Below the pieces are notes generated by a model. It was not told the DNA's origin. It did no database searches and saw nothing but the letters and a program-made list of their open reading frames with translations. The position numbers and the translations under genes were made by a program. A DNA stretch of 64,000 bases from Nitrospira sp. CR1.3 (GTDB lineage: Bacteria > Nitrospirota > Nitrospiria > Nitrospirales > Nitrospiraceae): the NCBI GenBank assembly GCA_014055525.1, contig WIAH01000017.1, forward strand, positions 23,715 through 87,714, written 5' to 3'. Position 1 is the first letter of the stretch, and the number at the start of each line of letters is the position of its first letter. This document shows positions 26,759 through 36,886 of the stretch, piece after piece.

Positions 26759-29440
26759 CTACTCCCCCGATTGTTGAATCAGCTTCGCAACCAGTCCCGT
26801 CCATCCCGTCTGGTGGGCGGCCCCGACGCCCGCGCCGTTGTCCCCGTGGAAGTATTCGTAGAACAAGACATTGTCGCGCCAATGCTGGTCGCGTTGGAAC
26901 AGATCCATCCCACCGAACACCGGGCGTCTGCCCTCCTGATCTTTCAGGAAAATACGCGTGAGACGCCGTGAGAGCTCGCCGGCCACCTCCCACAGCGTAT
27001 GCTGGCTGCCAGATCCCGTCGGGTATTCCACCTTGAACTGATCGCCGAGATAGTAGTGAAACTTCTGCAGCGATTCGATCAGGAGATAGTTGACGGGAAA
27101 CCAGATCGGGCCCCGCCAATTGGAATTGCCTCCGAACAGCCCGTTGCTCGACTCCGCCGGCTCATAGTCCACGCGATGCTCAATGCCCATCACCGAGAGA
27201 ACGTAGGGATGATCCTTGTGATACCGCGACAGGGCGCGGATGCCGTAGGGCGACAGAAACTCCTGCTCATCGAGCATGTAGCGGAGCACCGACTGCAGCC
27301 GCTTTCGATGCACGAGAGAGAGAAACCGCCGTACGCCTCCATCGTAGGTTTGCGTTTCGACATGTTGTGAAAATTCCGGACGGTTCTCGATAAACCACTG
27401 CATGCGGTGCTTGAAACGCGGCAGGCGGTCCACCAGCTCCGAGTCCAACGTTTCGACCGCGAAGAGGGGGATGAGGCCGACCATCGACCGTACTTTCAAG
27501 TGGCGGGTTTCTCCGTTGGGCAGGTGAAGAACATCGTAGAAAAATCCGTCCTCGCGGTCCCAGAGCTCGACCTTTTCGCCGCCGATGTTGTTCATCGCGC
27601 GGCAGATATAGACGAAGTGCTCGAAAAACTTGCTCGCGACGTCTTCATAGGCGACGTTGTCGCGGGCGAGTTCAAGCGCGATGCTCAACATGTTCAGGCA
27701 GTACATGCCCATCCAGCTCGTCGCGTCGGATTGTTCGATGTGGCCGCCGGTCGGGACCGGCGCGCTCCTGTCAAAGACACCGATGTTGTCCAGTCCCAGG
27801 AACCCGCCTTGAAAGATGTTCTTGCCCTCGGCGTCTTTGCGGTTCACCCACCAGGTAAAGTTCAGCAACAGCTTGTGGAACACCCGTTCGAGAAACCGGC
27901 GGTCACCGACGCCCTTCCGCTTCTTGTCGATCTTGTAGACGCGCCAGGTGGCCCAGGCATGTACCGGGGGATTCACGTCGCCGAAGGCCCATTCGTAGGC
28001 TGGGATTTGTCCGTTCGGATGCATGTACCATTCGCGCAGCATCAGCACGAGTTGCTCTTTCGCAAACGTCGGATCGACGAGGGCAAGCGGGATGCAGTGG
28101 AAGGCCAGATCCCAGGCCGCGTACCAGGGATATTCCCACTTGTCCGGCATGGAGATCACGTCCGCATTGTACAGATGGGTCCAGTCGGAATTCCGGGCGT
28201 GAAGGCGCTCCTTCGGGGGCTCCGGGCCCATCGGATCGCCCTTGAGCCATCGGTTCACGTCGTAGTGATAAAACTGCTTGTTCCATAACATTCCCGCAAA
28301 GGCCTGGCGCTGTACGCGCCGCGCGTCCTCCGAGAGACCGGCGGGGGCCAGCCCGTCGTAATATTCGTTCGCCTCCCGGATACGTTGCGAAAAGACGGAC
28401 TCGAAGGTCTGCTCGGAAAACTCGACCGGCCGTGTGTCGTTGGTCAATCGCAGCCGGATGGTCTCGACCGCGCCGGGACCGAGCGTCAAAATGTAATGCG
28501 CGGCGGCCTTGCTTCCGATGCGGTCGGGATTGACCGCGTCCTTTTCGCCCCGCACGACGTAATCATGGAAACTGTCTTTGACGTAGCGCGCGCACTCCTC
28601 ATCTCCGAAGAGGCGACGGCTGTTGGTCTCATTTTCGGTAAAGAGGACCGCCGGCCGGCCGTCGCAAAGGAGCCTGCGAAGCCCGTAATATTCATGATGG
28701 GTTTCGACCACGCTCATCTGACCGATCCCTTCTGCCTGGGTCAGCCGCGGGCGCCGCACGTCCGATCCCCACGACCAGGTATTGCGATACCAGAGCGTCG
28801 GCAGGACCGTCAGTTCGGCTGCCTCCGGGCCCCGATTCACCACCTGAATGCGGATGCAGAGGTCCTCCGGCGTACTCTTGGCGTATTCCACGAAGACGTC
28901 GAAATAGCGCTGGCCGTCGAAGAGGCCGCAATCCATGAGCTCGAACTCCAGGTCTGATCGTCCGCGCCGGCGATTTTCTTCGACGAGGTGCGTATACGGA
29001 AAGGCCGCCTGAGGATATTTGTAGAGGTACTTCATGTACGAATGCGTCGGCGTGGAATCGAGATAGAAGTAATATTCCTTCACATCTTCGCCATGATTGC
29101 CCTCCGGACCGCCTAAACCGAACAATCGCTCCTTCAAGATGGCGTCCCGCCCATTCCACAGGGCGATGGCGAAGCAGATGTATTGGTGGCGGTCGCAGAT
29201 GCCGGCGAGGCCGTCTTCGTTCCAACGATAGGCCCGGGACCGGGCGTGATCGTGAGGAAGGGCTTCCCAAGCCGTCCCGGAAGCGCTGTAGTCTTCGCGG
29301 ACGGTGCCCCAGGCTCGTTCACTCAAGTACGGTCCCCACCGTTTCCAATGGACCAGACGCTGGGCGTCTTCATCGAGACGCTGCTGTTCGGCGAGGCGTG
29401 GGGCGGGCGACGGCGGAGCGGACTGACGGCGAGAAGCCAT
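26759..29440 (-). CDS. Large glucosidase, GH63-like (alpha/alpha)6 fold
   Basis: 893 residues from the ATG at 29440 (GAGGGA upstream). No signal peptide. The N-terminal part has [20 protein letters not shown], and the C-terminal barrel has [40 protein letters not shown] and [18 protein letters not shown]. These are typical of the glycosidase family related to GH63 mannosyl-oligosaccharide glucosidase and used by bacteria on glucosides such as glucosylglycerate or mannosylglycerate. Acid/base candidates are the Asp in AAWDLAFH and the Glu in AYEWAFGD. A cytoplasmic role in compatible-solute or storage-sugar turnover is plausible. Confidence 0.82.
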   Translation of the reverse strand: MASRRQSAPPSPAPRLAEQQRLDEDAQRLVHWKRWGPYLSERAWGTVREDYSASGTAWEALPHDHARSRAYRWNEDGLAGICDRHQYICFAIALWNGRDAILKERLFGLGGPEGNHGEDVKEYYFYLDSTPTHSYMKYLYKYPQAAFPYTHLVEENRRRGRSDLEFELMDCGLFDGQRYFDVFVEYAKSTPEDLCIRIQVVNRGPEAAELTVLPTLWYRNTWSWGSDVRRPRLTQAEGIGQMSVVETHHEYYGLRRLLCDGRPAVLFTENETNSRRLFGDEECARYVKDSFHDYVVRGEKDAVNPDRIGSKAAAHYILTLGPGAVETIRLRLTNDTRPVEFSEQTFESVFSQRIREANEYYDGLAPAGLSEDARRVQRQAFAGMLWNKQFYHYDVNRWLKGDPMGPEPPKERLHARNSDWTHLYNADVISMPDKWEYPWYAAWDLAFHCIPLALVDPTFAKEQLVLMLREWYMHPNGQIPAYEWAFGDVNPPVHAWATWRVYKIDKKRKGVGDRRFLERVFHKLLLNFTWWVNRKDAEGKNIFQGGFLGLDNIGVFDRSAPVPTGGHIEQSDATSWMGMYCLNMLSIALELARDNVAYEDVASKFFEHFVYICRAMNNIGGEKVELWDREDGFFYDVLHLPNGETRHLKVRSMVGLIPLFAVETLDSELVDRLPRFKHRMQWFIENRPEFSQHVETQTYDGGVRRFLSLVHRKRLQSVLRYMLDEQEFLSPYGIRALSRYHKDHPYVLSVMGIEHRVDYEPAESSNGLFGGNSNWRGPIWFPVNYLLIESLQKFHYYLGDQFKVEYPTGSGSQHTLWEVAGELSRRLTRIFLKDQEGRRPVFGGMDLFQRDQHWRDNVLFYEYFHGDNGAGVGAAHQTGWTGLVAKLIQQSGE

Positions 29441-29570
29441 ACGATCCCTCAATGTTGTGTCCCGTTGAACAGGCGATTCAGTAGTCTTCTCCGGACAATG
29501 CTAGAGTCAGCACTCGCTGTTTGCAAGGGTTGAACCCTAGCACCGGCCTTCTCTATGCTCGCAGCAGGCG

Positions 29571-30830
29571 CTACTTTGCAATGGCGATGGCCGGCGTCGG
29601 ATACCTCGTCAAGTCCGTCACGGTCATTTGGAATAGGTTCGACAAGACGGCGAAGGCTTCCTGATTCCAACTCGGCACCATCCCCTGGCTCACCGGAAAT
29701 TTCCTGATCGAGTAATGCCGGTCGTCGAACTGGACCGAGAATTCATAGCCGTTCGGCTTGGACGACGATTCCTCGATTTCAAGCGTCTTCGCAGGATTCC
29801 TGGCCACGGTTCCAGTCCTGGGATCGGGAGAGACCATTGTCTCGGGCTCCTCCTCGATGCTGCGCGCGACGAATCCGATGATCGCGTTCATGCTGCGAAG
29901 CAGGACCGAACCATGGAACGGATAGTCGCCGCCGGGGAATCCGGTCCGGATATCCACCATGACATAATCCGGAGGATATCGCTGAGCCTCTTCGTGCAGT
30001 CGCCGGCGCTCGTCATTGGACAGCCGGCTCGGATCGTAATTGGCGATGAGCAACCGCCCGACGGCTTTTCGCCTCACAGTGTGAACTTTACCTTCGATGT
30101 CGCCTTCCCAGCGAAAGCCTTTTTCCAATGCCGTCACGACTTCATCGGGATTCGGGGGCCGACTCGTCCGAACGGTCTGGGACTCTTCAAACATCACAGG
30201 CCCGACGTGGAGTTTCCGTTGCTCGTCCAGACTCGCCAGGTGCAGCAGGCGGCGTCGGAACTCCACGTAGCCTTCTCCCTGCGACGGCTGATTGAACAAG
30301 AGCCGCGGTCCTTCATCCGCCTCGACCGCGATGCCTCTGGCCATCAGACGCAGCACCATGTTGATATCGTAGCCCTGTCTCACAAGAAACTCGAACTTGT
30401 CCTCATCGAGCGGTCTGAGCACGCGCTTTGTGAATTCTTCCCCGGTGATTGGAACGATCGTGATCGTGGGATTCTCGGCGACCGTGGCGCTGTATTGCAG
30501 ATTGAGGGCCCGCTCCGCGGCCTCAGGCGCAGGACCCAAACCGCCGCTGATGCCGGCGTTCGTTCTGAAGTCGAACGTCGCCGCGACGCTGGAGACGGCG
30601 GTAAAATGCACCGGCCGGTGATGGCGGGCGCGCGCGATGTTCAGCAGCAGCAGATCCGCTTCCACATAACTGACCGTGCGGTCGTACTCGATCACCGCCC
30701 GATGCATGGCGATGGGAGAAAGGCAGCCGGTCAAGAGGCACAGGACGGTTGAGGTTAAGGCTGAGGCTGAGGAAATTCTCGCAAGAGAACCGGCCTTCTC
30801 ATGAATGACCTTTTCATCTTGCTTCCCCAT
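29571..30830 (-). CDS. Lipoprotein of unknown function
   Basis: 419 residues with a lipobox (LLTGC, Cys37) after a hydrophobic stretch. The mature part contains YVEADLLLLNIARARHHRPV followed by HFTAVSSVAATFDF, a segment I associate with an uncharacterised bacterial lipoprotein family, and ends in a beta-rich domain (EFSVQFDDRHYSIRKFPVSQ). AGGAAATGCG precedes the ATG. The codons for the signal peptide include a degenerate CCTCAGCCTTAACC repeat also found downstream of other genes here. Confidence 0.72.
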   Translation of the reverse strand: MGKQDEKVIHEKAGSLARISSASALTSTVLCLLTGCLSPIAMHRAVIEYDRTVSYVEADLLLLNIARARHHRPVHFTAVSSVAATFDFRTNAGISGGLGPAPEAAERALNLQYSATVAENPTITIVPITGEEFTKRVLRPLDEDKFEFLVRQGYDINMVLRLMARGIAVEADEGPRLLFNQPSQGEGYVEFRRRLLHLASLDEQRKLHVGPVMFEESQTVRTSRPPNPDEVVTALEKGFRWEGDIEGKVHTVRRKAVGRLLIANYDPSRLSNDERRRLHEEAQRYPPDYVMVDIRTGFPGGDYPFHGSVLLRSMNAIIGFVARSIEEEPETMVSPDPRTGTVARNPAKTLEIEESSSKPNGYEFSVQFDDRHYSIRKFPVSQGMVPSWNQEAFAVLSNLFQMTVTDLTRYPTPAIAIAK

Positions 30831-30903
30831 CGCATTTCCTCGACCTCAACCTTGGCCTATCTGCGAGATTGTCTCTGCTCAACCTTAACCTCAGCCTCGA
30901 CCT
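30747..30903. repeat. CCTYAR-type degenerate repeat, inverted around a gene start
   Basis: TGAGGTTAAGG (30750-30760) inside the lipoprotein gene is a perfect 11-base inverted match to CCTTAACCTCA (30883-30893), just after the Mo-oxidoreductase stop. Each lies in a longer run of six-base CCTCAG/CCTTAA-like words. The same words occur at 37228-37297. Confidence 0.6.
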
Positions 30904-30906
30904 GTT

Positions 30907-31677
30907 TCAAATTCCCGCGTACCATTCATACCCCTGGTCTTCCCAATACCCGCCTTTTCCGCCTCTAATGCCGGCGAGCGACTCCACCAACTCGATCCGC
31001 TCCACGTACTTCGCCTGCTTATAGCCCAGCTGACGTTCAAACCGCAGACGGAGCGGCGCGCCGTGAGGGATGTCGAGCGGGTCGCCGTTCAACTCATAGG
31101 CCAGAATCGTTTGAGGATGGTAGAGATCTTGAACCGCCATGCTCTCATAATAGGCGATCCCTTCGTCGTCCACATCGGCACAATGGAAGACAGCATACTT
31201 GGCGTTGGGTAACGGCTGAACTTTGTGCATGAGATCCCCAAGCGGCACGCCGGTCCACTTGCCGATGGCGCTCCATCCTTCCACACAGTCGTGCCGGGTA
31301 ATCTGTGTTCGCGCCGGCATCTCTTTTAGCGCTGCAAGGGAGAAGCTGATCGGCGTTCGGACCAGACCGTCGATCTTCACTTCCCAGGCCTCAAAATTTT
31401 GTCCCGCCCTTTCGACGTAGGTTTGAGTGCTTGGATCGGTATTCCCGTTCGCGGGAAATATCGAAGAGATGTCCGCCTCACTGTATTCCTTTGCCAGAGC
31501 GGTGGTCGGCGTGATCGCTCGCTGTACCAAATCGGTCAGTTTCTCTGCCTTGTTCAGAATCCCGGGGAACCAGCTGCTCTGCGTAAGGTTGTCGCAGCCG
31601 GCGAGTGCAACAAGACTTGCGGCGCCCAGGGTACCCTTGAGGAATTGTCGGCGTTTCATCGCTCGTTCATGCTTCAT
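30907..31677 (-). CDS. Tat-exported molybdopterin oxidoreductase, sulfite-oxidase (YedY/MsrP) family
   Basis: 256 residues. Tat signal MKRRQFLKGTLGAASLVALAGC, which also contains a possible lipobox. The Mo-binding Cys is in RHDCVEGW (Cys131), followed by GKWTGVPLGDL, HCADVDDEGIAYYESMAV and the cofactor-binding PHGAPLRLRFERQLGYKQ. The fold is that of the sulfite oxidase family catalytic domain without the dimerisation domain, as in YedY/MsrP. The gene overlaps the cytochrome b gene upstream by 4 bases, so the enzyme exchanges electrons with the membrane quinone pool through it. Substrate unknown. Confidence 0.88.
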   Translation of the reverse strand: MKHERAMKRRQFLKGTLGAASLVALAGCDNLTQSSWFPGILNKAEKLTDLVQRAITPTTALAKEYSEADISSIFPANGNTDPSTQTYVERAGQNFEAWEVKIDGLVRTPISFSLAALKEMPARTQITRHDCVEGWSAIGKWTGVPLGDLMHKVQPLPNAKYAVFHCADVDDEGIAYYESMAVQDLYHPQTILAYELNGDPLDIPHGAPLRLRFERQLGYKQAKYVERIELVESLAGIRGGKGGYWEDQGYEWYAGI

Positions 31678-32588
31678 GATTGCACTCCTTCATGCTCATG
31701 CTTGACGATAAACCACCCCGTGACCATCGATCGCATGTTGTTGAAGAACCCTGTCAGGATGACTTGAGACAGGTGGATGACTATGAAACCGACGAAAGAA
31801 AAGCAGGCAATGAAGTGAATTGTCCGCGCCGCCTGCCTACCGCCGAAGATGGTCAGGAGCCAGGGGAAGGCCGTGTCGATCGTTGGCGACATGGTCAGGC
31901 CGGTCAGCACGATCAGCGGCGCCAGTCCGAAGATCACGCCCAGATACGCGATCTTTTGCAACACATTGTAACGCTTCGCCTCCTCGCCTTTCGGGTGATG
32001 CAGCGCAATGTGATCCTTCACGGCCTGACCGATCTGCCGCAGATCCCGCCCAGTCGGCAACAAGTCTCGTTTGACGTGGCGACTGATGACGGCATAGGCC
32101 GCGAAGAGCAGGCCGTTGATCACGAAGACCCAGGCGAAAAAAAGATGCCACTGTCGCCCCATTGCGAGCCACCTGGTGCTCGGCACCGTGGCCCAGGCGG
32201 GAAACGCCCGACCGCTGTTGTTCGAATAGCCGAGGACTCCAGTGGTGTCGAATTGATGGCCCAGGATCGTGGTGATGCCTTTGACCTCTCCGCTTTCAGT
32301 CCTCATCGGACGGATCGACAGCAGGGGCTTGTCGCGGTCCGAACGGTCGCCCCAATAGAGCGCCGGGTGCGCGTTGAATATCTGCAGCCCGCTCATGATG
32401 AGGATGAAGAGACAAGGGACATTGAGCCAATGGCTGATCCGTACCGGTAACCGGTGGCGGTAGATGCGTTCGACCCTGACAGCGGAGGGGATTGCCGGCG
32501 ACGCTTCTTGCCTCATGGAAACTGGAGCAGCCATTGACCCGATCTTGCCTTCTGTCACGTGGTCTGGAGCTTCGAGTTGTTGGAGCAT
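31674..32588 (-). CDS. Membrane cytochrome b subunit partnering the Mo-oxidoreductase
   Basis: 304 residues, di-haem cytochrome b561/Ni-Fe hydrogenase type. His-bearing helices are visible in RISHWLNVPCLFILIMSGLQ, MGRQWHLFFAWVFVINGLLF, KDHIALHHPKGEEAKRYNVL and TIHFIACFSFVGFIVIHLSQ. About four to five membrane segments. AGAAGGAGA precedes the ATG. The stop overlaps the Mo-enzyme start as ATGA. It would link the periplasmic enzyme to quinone. Confidence 0.88.
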   Translation of the reverse strand: MLQQLEAPDHVTEGKIGSMAAPVSMRQEASPAIPSAVRVERIYRHRLPVRISHWLNVPCLFILIMSGLQIFNAHPALYWGDRSDRDKPLLSIRPMRTESGEVKGITTILGHQFDTTGVLGYSNNSGRAFPAWATVPSTRWLAMGRQWHLFFAWVFVINGLLFAAYAVISRHVKRDLLPTGRDLRQIGQAVKDHIALHHPKGEEAKRYNVLQKIAYLGVIFGLAPLIVLTGLTMSPTIDTAFPWLLTIFGGRQAARTIHFIACFSFVGFIVIHLSQVILTGFFNNMRSMVTGWFIVKHEHEGVQS

Positions 32589-32688
32589 GGCGGTTCTCCT
32601 TCTGTCGAATGGCCTGGATCAACGCCCTCTACGTTCAATGAGAATCAGTCGGCTCTTGACGCGGTTTCTTACGAACGAAGAAGGAGGC

Positions 32689-33150
32689 CTAGTGGGTGAC
32701 GTGATTGGTCTTGCCGACCTCAGGCCAATTTTGGTCGGCCTTCTTGATGTAGCCTTGGATATCCAGGAGCCAGAGGGCGCGGACGGTGCCATTGTAATTG
32801 AGGTACAGCTTATCCCCCACTACGGTAAAGGCTGCGGGATCGATGGCAGCTTTGTACCCCTTCGCCATGCCGAAGGCGCAGAACCCGCGGTACTGAGGGG
32901 AGAATTTCTCAGGGGCGGCAAGGAACTTTTCACGATTCGCGGCTGATGAGAACAGAAATACCGAGCCGAGGTGATCGGCTCGGTATTGATTCGATCCCCG
33001 CACCGGTTTCATCTCCGTGAAATAGGCGACTGGATCATAGCCGTCGATTGCAATGCCGTTCCTCTCAAAGTACGCACCGGCAAAAGATGCTGTGCCGGAA
33101 CACATGGCCCACAGCACCATGCCGCACAGGATCAGCTGAACTGTTTTCAT
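32689..33150 (-). CDS. Exported YHS-domain protein
   Basis: About 153 residues from the ATG at 33150, where a signal peptide begins (MKTVQLILCGMVLWAMCSGT). The YHS domain follows: AIDGYDPVAYFTEMKPVRGS, FSSAANREKFLAAPEKFSPQ and YRGFCAFGMAKGY. Such domains bind metal or sit in copper/haem-related proteins. There is no ribosome site; the start lies one base after the stop of the dehydrogenase gene upstream (TGAGATG), implying translational coupling with that enzyme. Confidence 0.82.
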   Translation of the reverse strand: MKTVQLILCGMVLWAMCSGTASFAGAYFERNGIAIDGYDPVAYFTEMKPVRGSNQYRADHLGSVFLFSSAANREKFLAAPEKFSPQYRGFCAFGMAKGYKAAIDPAAFTVVGDKLYLNYNGTVRALWLLDIQGYIKKADQNWPEVGKTNHVTH

Positions 33151-33151
33151 C

Positions 33152-34267
33152 TCAGCTATTTTCTCTATCGTACGCGACATTCACATACACCTTGATCGCG
33201 CTCTTGTCTGTCGTCAGCGTCGACATCATCGATTGATAATTTTCCAGCCCCGTGACCGGATGGGTGAGCAGTTTGGAGAGCCAGCCGGGAAACTCCAGTT
33301 CAGCCCGCGCGAAGTCATACACCCCGGCCTCGAAGTACTCGCGGTTGGCGTTGACCGTCCCGACGACGAGCTTGTTCCCCAACACGAAATCCAGATTGAT
33401 CTTGTCGGCGGGCACGGCATGCTGCCGGTTCCCGCCGGTCACGCTGGCCAGAATCAACACACCGTTCTTGCCTAGGCTTTCCATCGCTTCGAACGCCACA
33501 GGAGAATATCCGGTCGCTTCGAACATGAGGTCGAAGGGACCATAGCGTTTCGCAGCCTCACGGATGGTCAGATCGTCCGTCGAGATGTAGCGAACACCCA
33601 GTTGCTCCAAGAGATCGAGGTTGCGCGACGACCCGGTCTGCTTGCCGAAGCTCGTGACCTCCAGTCCTCTCATCTTCAGCGACAGGGCGGCCAGGAGGCC
33701 GACTGTGCCGGCTCCGAGCACTGCGGCTTTCTTCGGACGCCAGATCTTGAATCGCCGCTGAGCTTCGTACGCTTGAATGATGCCTTTCTCAATGATAGAG
33801 GTCGGTTCGAGAAGGATTGCCACATGCTTCAGACCTCGGGGAATCTTCACCAGGTATTCCGGATCCTCCGTAAACAACTCGGTCAAATAGCCGTGGCGAA
33901 GATTGATGCCACGCTCGTAGTAGGTGTCTTCCAACGTCATGTCGTACTGGCCGACCTGGTCGTAGAAGCTCCCACCGGGACGCCGCACCGTCGGTACGAC
34001 GTAGTCGCCGGGCCTCAATTCCGTCACGTTCGACCCGACTTCGAGCACTTGGCCGAAACATTCATGGCCGATCACGAGATAGTCGTACCCCGGAGGCGCC
34101 TGCCCGTACTCCGCGGCGTTAATCTCCTTGTCCGTGCCGTCGAGGCCCACACGCAGGACCCGAACGAGCACCCCGCGGCCGTTCGGGATTTCGTAGACGG
34201 AGGGTTTCGGCAAATCGGCGAGATGGATGGAATTGGGCTTCCCCGGAAGTACGGCCACCGCTTTCAT
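33152..34267 (-). CDS. Zinc-dependent dehydrogenase, glucose 1-dehydrogenase-like
   Basis: 371 residues of the medium-chain dehydrogenase superfamily. It matches archaeal-type glucose 1-dehydrogenase: the catalytic zinc ligands appear as LDGTDKEI (Asp in place of the usual Cys, as in several glucose dehydrogenases) and IGHECFG. The Rossmann motif is AAVLGAGTVGLLAALSLKMR. The C-terminal NLDFVLGNKLVVGTVNANRE is also family-typical. It oxidises aldoses with NAD(P). GAAGGAGG precedes the ATG. It is coupled to the YHS protein. Confidence 0.83.
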   Translation of the reverse strand: MKAVAVLPGKPNSIHLADLPKPSVYEIPNGRGVLVRVLRVGLDGTDKEINAAEYGQAPPGYDYLVIGHECFGQVLEVGSNVTELRPGDYVVPTVRRPGGSFYDQVGQYDMTLEDTYYERGINLRHGYLTELFTEDPEYLVKIPRGLKHVAILLEPTSIIEKGIIQAYEAQRRFKIWRPKKAAVLGAGTVGLLAALSLKMRGLEVTSFGKQTGSSRNLDLLEQLGVRYISTDDLTIREAAKRYGPFDLMFEATGYSPVAFEAMESLGKNGVLILASVTGGNRQHAVPADKINLDFVLGNKLVVGTVNANREYFEAGVYDFARAELEFPGWLSKLLTHPVTGLENYQSMMSTLTTDKSAIKVYVNVAYDRENS

Positions 34268-34295
34268 CGTCGCCCTCCTTCACGTTCGTCATCTC

Positions 34296-34331
34296 CGACC
34301 TACGTCTGCGGAGACATCTGGTCGTAGGTCG
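34296..34331. repeat. Hairpin between cydB and the dehydrogenase gene
   Basis: CGACCTACG (34296-34304) and CGTAGGTCG (34323-34331), nine perfect pairs around an 18-base loop. There is no U-tract, so it may slow or attenuate readthrough from cydAB rather than terminate it. Confidence 0.45.
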
Positions 34332-34369
34332 AGGAAGGAGGACAAATCTTACGGAGGGGAGGCCGCTAA

Positions 34370-35407
34370 TCAGTTCGCGTCGAGTCGGACTTTGCCTCGG
34401 AAGGCACGATGCGCGCAAATCTGATAGGCCAACAGGAGAAAAAAGCCGACAACGAACCAGGCAAGGCCCGCCGCCAGCCCGTAGGAATCGGTCGCGGCGT
34501 TGAAGGCGGTGAGGCTGAGTGCGGGATTGGTCGATGACATCAGAAGATGCGGATACATGCCGCAGGCGACGCTGGCGAGCATTGTCAGAATGAACAGACT
34601 GGAAGCAAGAAACGCCGCCATGTCCCGTTGCCTGCTGCGGAAATACAGAGTGGCGCCGAGCATCAACGAACCGGTCAGCGGCAGGAGATATTCGAGCGGG
34701 TGACCGGCGAAATTGAGACGAAGACTCGGCTGGACGACCGGCACTGCGAGGAGAGCCAGGATCGTCAAGCCAGCCGCGGACCATCCCGCGAAACGGCCCG
34801 CGAGATCCACCCGCCGGTATAGGTCCCCCTCCGTTTTCATCGCCAGGTAGTTCGCACCATGCAGCGCAAGGATCGACGCGCTGGTCAGTCCCATCAGGAC
34901 GGTGAACCAATCCAGAATGCCAGGTTCAGGGCCCGGCTGAAAATCTGTCCACAAGGCCACGAAAAAATACCCATCATGATTTAGCGGCACGCCGCGAATC
35001 AGATTGCCTAGAGCGGCGCCGAAAACCACGGCCAGAAGGAAACTGGCGCCGGAGAATGCGCCGTCCCACCAGCGGGTCCAGATCGGGTGGTCGAGATGCG
35101 AGCGCAGTTCGAGCGCCAGGCCGCGAAAGATCAGCAGCCACAGCACGAGGATCAGCGCCAGATAGAAGCCGCTGAAGCCCGCCGCATAGACCTTTGGAAA
35201 GGCGAAGAAAAGCAGCCCGCCGCCCGCGATCAGCCAGACTTCGTTCCCGTTCCAGACCGGTCCGATGGACATAAGCGCCATTCGCCGGTCGGTCTCGCTT
35301 CGTGTCACAAAGGGATAGACGATGCCGACCCCGAAGTCGAAGCCGTCGAGGGCAACAAAGATCGCCAGCATTAAGGTAACGATCGCGTACCAGATGGTTT
35401 CCATCAT
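34370..35407 (-). CDS. cydB: Cytochrome bd quinol oxidase subunit II
   Basis: 345 residues with about eight to nine membrane helices. Start METIWYAIVTLMLAIFVALD then GFDFGVGIVYPF matches CydB, as does GNEVWLIAGGGLLFFAFPKV. CydB is the structural partner of CydA in the oxygen-scavenging bd oxidase. Its start overlaps the cydA stop as ATGATG. No small CydX-like frame was identified after it; the 102-base gap contains a hairpin instead. Confidence 0.95.
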   Translation of the reverse strand: MMETIWYAIVTLMLAIFVALDGFDFGVGIVYPFVTRSETDRRMALMSIGPVWNGNEVWLIAGGGLLFFAFPKVYAAGFSGFYLALILVLWLLIFRGLALELRSHLDHPIWTRWWDGAFSGASFLLAVVFGAALGNLIRGVPLNHDGYFFVALWTDFQPGPEPGILDWFTVLMGLTSASILALHGANYLAMKTEGDLYRRVDLAGRFAGWSAAGLTILALLAVPVVQPSLRLNFAGHPLEYLLPLTGSLMLGATLYFRSRQRDMAAFLASSLFILTMLASVACGMYPHLLMSSTNPALSLTAFNAATDSYGLAAGLAWFVVGFFLLLAYQICAHRAFRGKVRLDAN

Positions 35408-36783
35408 GCGTTCCTGCCGGCCCAGGCCTGTTCTCTGGCCGGTTCAGCGTCGTGCTGATGTCCGTTCTCCTCTGGTCCATGCCGGATCGTTTCCGCGATC
35501 ATGAACAGAAACAGGATTCCCAGGAACAGGTAGAGCCCCAGAAAGCCGAGCAAGGTGAACAGTGCGTTCCCTGAATGGACCAGCGGCGATGTCCCCTCGG
35601 AGGTGCGCAAGAGTCCGTACACGAGCCAGGGCTGGCGACCGAGCTCGGCGGTCATCCACCCGGCCGTCGTGGCAATGTAGGGAAACGGCGCGCTGAGCAT
35701 CAGCAGCCAGAGCAGCCACTGTGTCGTGAAGAGGCGCCCGCGCCACAGCCAGAGCAACGCCAGTCCCATAACCGCGGACAGGATGGTCCCGAGCCCGGCC
35801 ATCACGTGATAGGAATAATAGAGCAACGGCAGATTGTCGGGCCAATCTTCAGGCGGAAAGGCATCGAGTCCCTTCACCTGAGCGTAGAGCTCGTCGTAGA
35901 CGAGGAAGCTCAGCGCCCTGGGAATTTCGATCGGGTTGTCGACCGTCATCGTCTCGAGGTTGGGTTGGCCGACCAAATACAGTCCGGCGCCGTGCTCGGT
36001 CTTAAAGAGCCCTTCAAACGCGGCCCCCTTTACCGGCTGATGTTCGAAGACCTGCCTGGCATTCCCGTGTCCTGTTGGAAAAATCATCAGCGCGGTGGAG
36101 AGCGCGCCGGCCACAATCCCGGTTCGCAGGTACGTCTTCGCTTGGGCCGTATGCCGGCCGGAAAGAAGATAGAACGACCCGAGCGCCGCCATCACGAATG
36201 ATCCGGTGACGACTGCAGCCGTCATGTTGTGCGCGTACTGCCAGAACAGCCAGGGATTGGTGAGCAAGGCCCAGAGACTGTCGACGAAGAGCCGCCCGTC
36301 GGGTGAGACGCGGTAGGCCACCGGATGCTGCATCCATGCGTTGGTGGCTAGAATGAAAAAGCCTGAAAGCCAGGAGCCGAGGAAGAGCATCAACGAGGCA
36401 AACCACTGGATCTTTCGGCTGAACCGCTGGTCCCCGAAAAGCAGCATGCCGAGGAAGGACGATTCCATGAAAAACGCGAACGTCCCTTCCATCGCCAGGG
36501 TTTGACCGATGACGCCCCCGGCAAAGTCGGAGAATTTCGCCCAATTGGTGCCGAATTGAAATTCCAGCGGAATGCCGGTGACAACGCCGAACGCGAAACT
36601 CAAAGCAAAAATCTTCGTCCAAAATCGCGCCGCTTCGTGCGCAGCCTCGTCGCCGGCCGCAAGCGCCCTGCTGCGTAGATACAACAACAGCAGGGCCAAT
36701 CCCATCGTCAGTTGCGGAAAAAGATAGTGGAACGTGGCGGTGAAGGCGAATTGCAAACGATCGTAGAGCAGGGCGCTGGTCAT
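35404..36783 (-). CDS. cydA: Cytochrome bd quinol oxidase subunit I
   Basis: 459 residues from the ATG at 36783 (a TTG precedes it). Haem ligands fit E. coli CydA: His19 in TFHYLFP (b595), His185 in WQYAHNM and Met377 in AGWMTAELGRQPW (b558). The proton-path Glu pair is in LAMEGTFAFFMESS. The Q-loop quinol-binding Lys/Glu are in QPVKGAAFE, and the loop is of the short type. The enzyme reduces O2 to water with quinol at high oxygen affinity. It lies downstream of the STAS/ECF/anti-sigma genes across a 103-base gap on the same strand. Confidence 0.96.
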   Translation of the reverse strand: MTSALLYDRLQFAFTATFHYLFPQLTMGLALLLLYLRSRALAAGDEAAHEAARFWTKIFALSFAFGVVTGIPLEFQFGTNWAKFSDFAGGVIGQTLAMEGTFAFFMESSFLGMLLFGDQRFSRKIQWFASLMLFLGSWLSGFFILATNAWMQHPVAYRVSPDGRLFVDSLWALLTNPWLFWQYAHNMTAAVVTGSFVMAALGSFYLLSGRHTAQAKTYLRTGIVAGALSTALMIFPTGHGNARQVFEHQPVKGAAFEGLFKTEHGAGLYLVGQPNLETMTVDNPIEIPRALSFLVYDELYAQVKGLDAFPPEDWPDNLPLLYYSYHVMAGLGTILSAVMGLALLWLWRGRLFTTQWLLWLLMLSAPFPYIATTAGWMTAELGRQPWLVYGLLRTSEGTSPLVHSGNALFTLLGFLGLYLFLGILFLFMIAETIRHGPEENGHQHDAEPAREQAWAGRNA

Positions 36784-36886
36784 CAATCCCCCGAGCCGAC
36801 GGATCGGTTCAGAACGGAGCGCCGAACCCCGTCACGTTACGTCAGATGGGAACGGTAGGCCTTGCGGCGTGCCCGAGCGGTGTCGT

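Noticed and set aside
27407..28288. 293-codon plus-strand open frame
   Set aside because: It is antisense to the glucosidase gene and has no recognisable protein features.
30907..32588. Calling the Mo-enzyme a sulfite dehydrogenase
   Set aside because: It shares the fold and the Cys ligand, but length and cytochrome b partner fit YedY/MsrP-like enzymes at least as well. Substrate cannot be read from the sequence.
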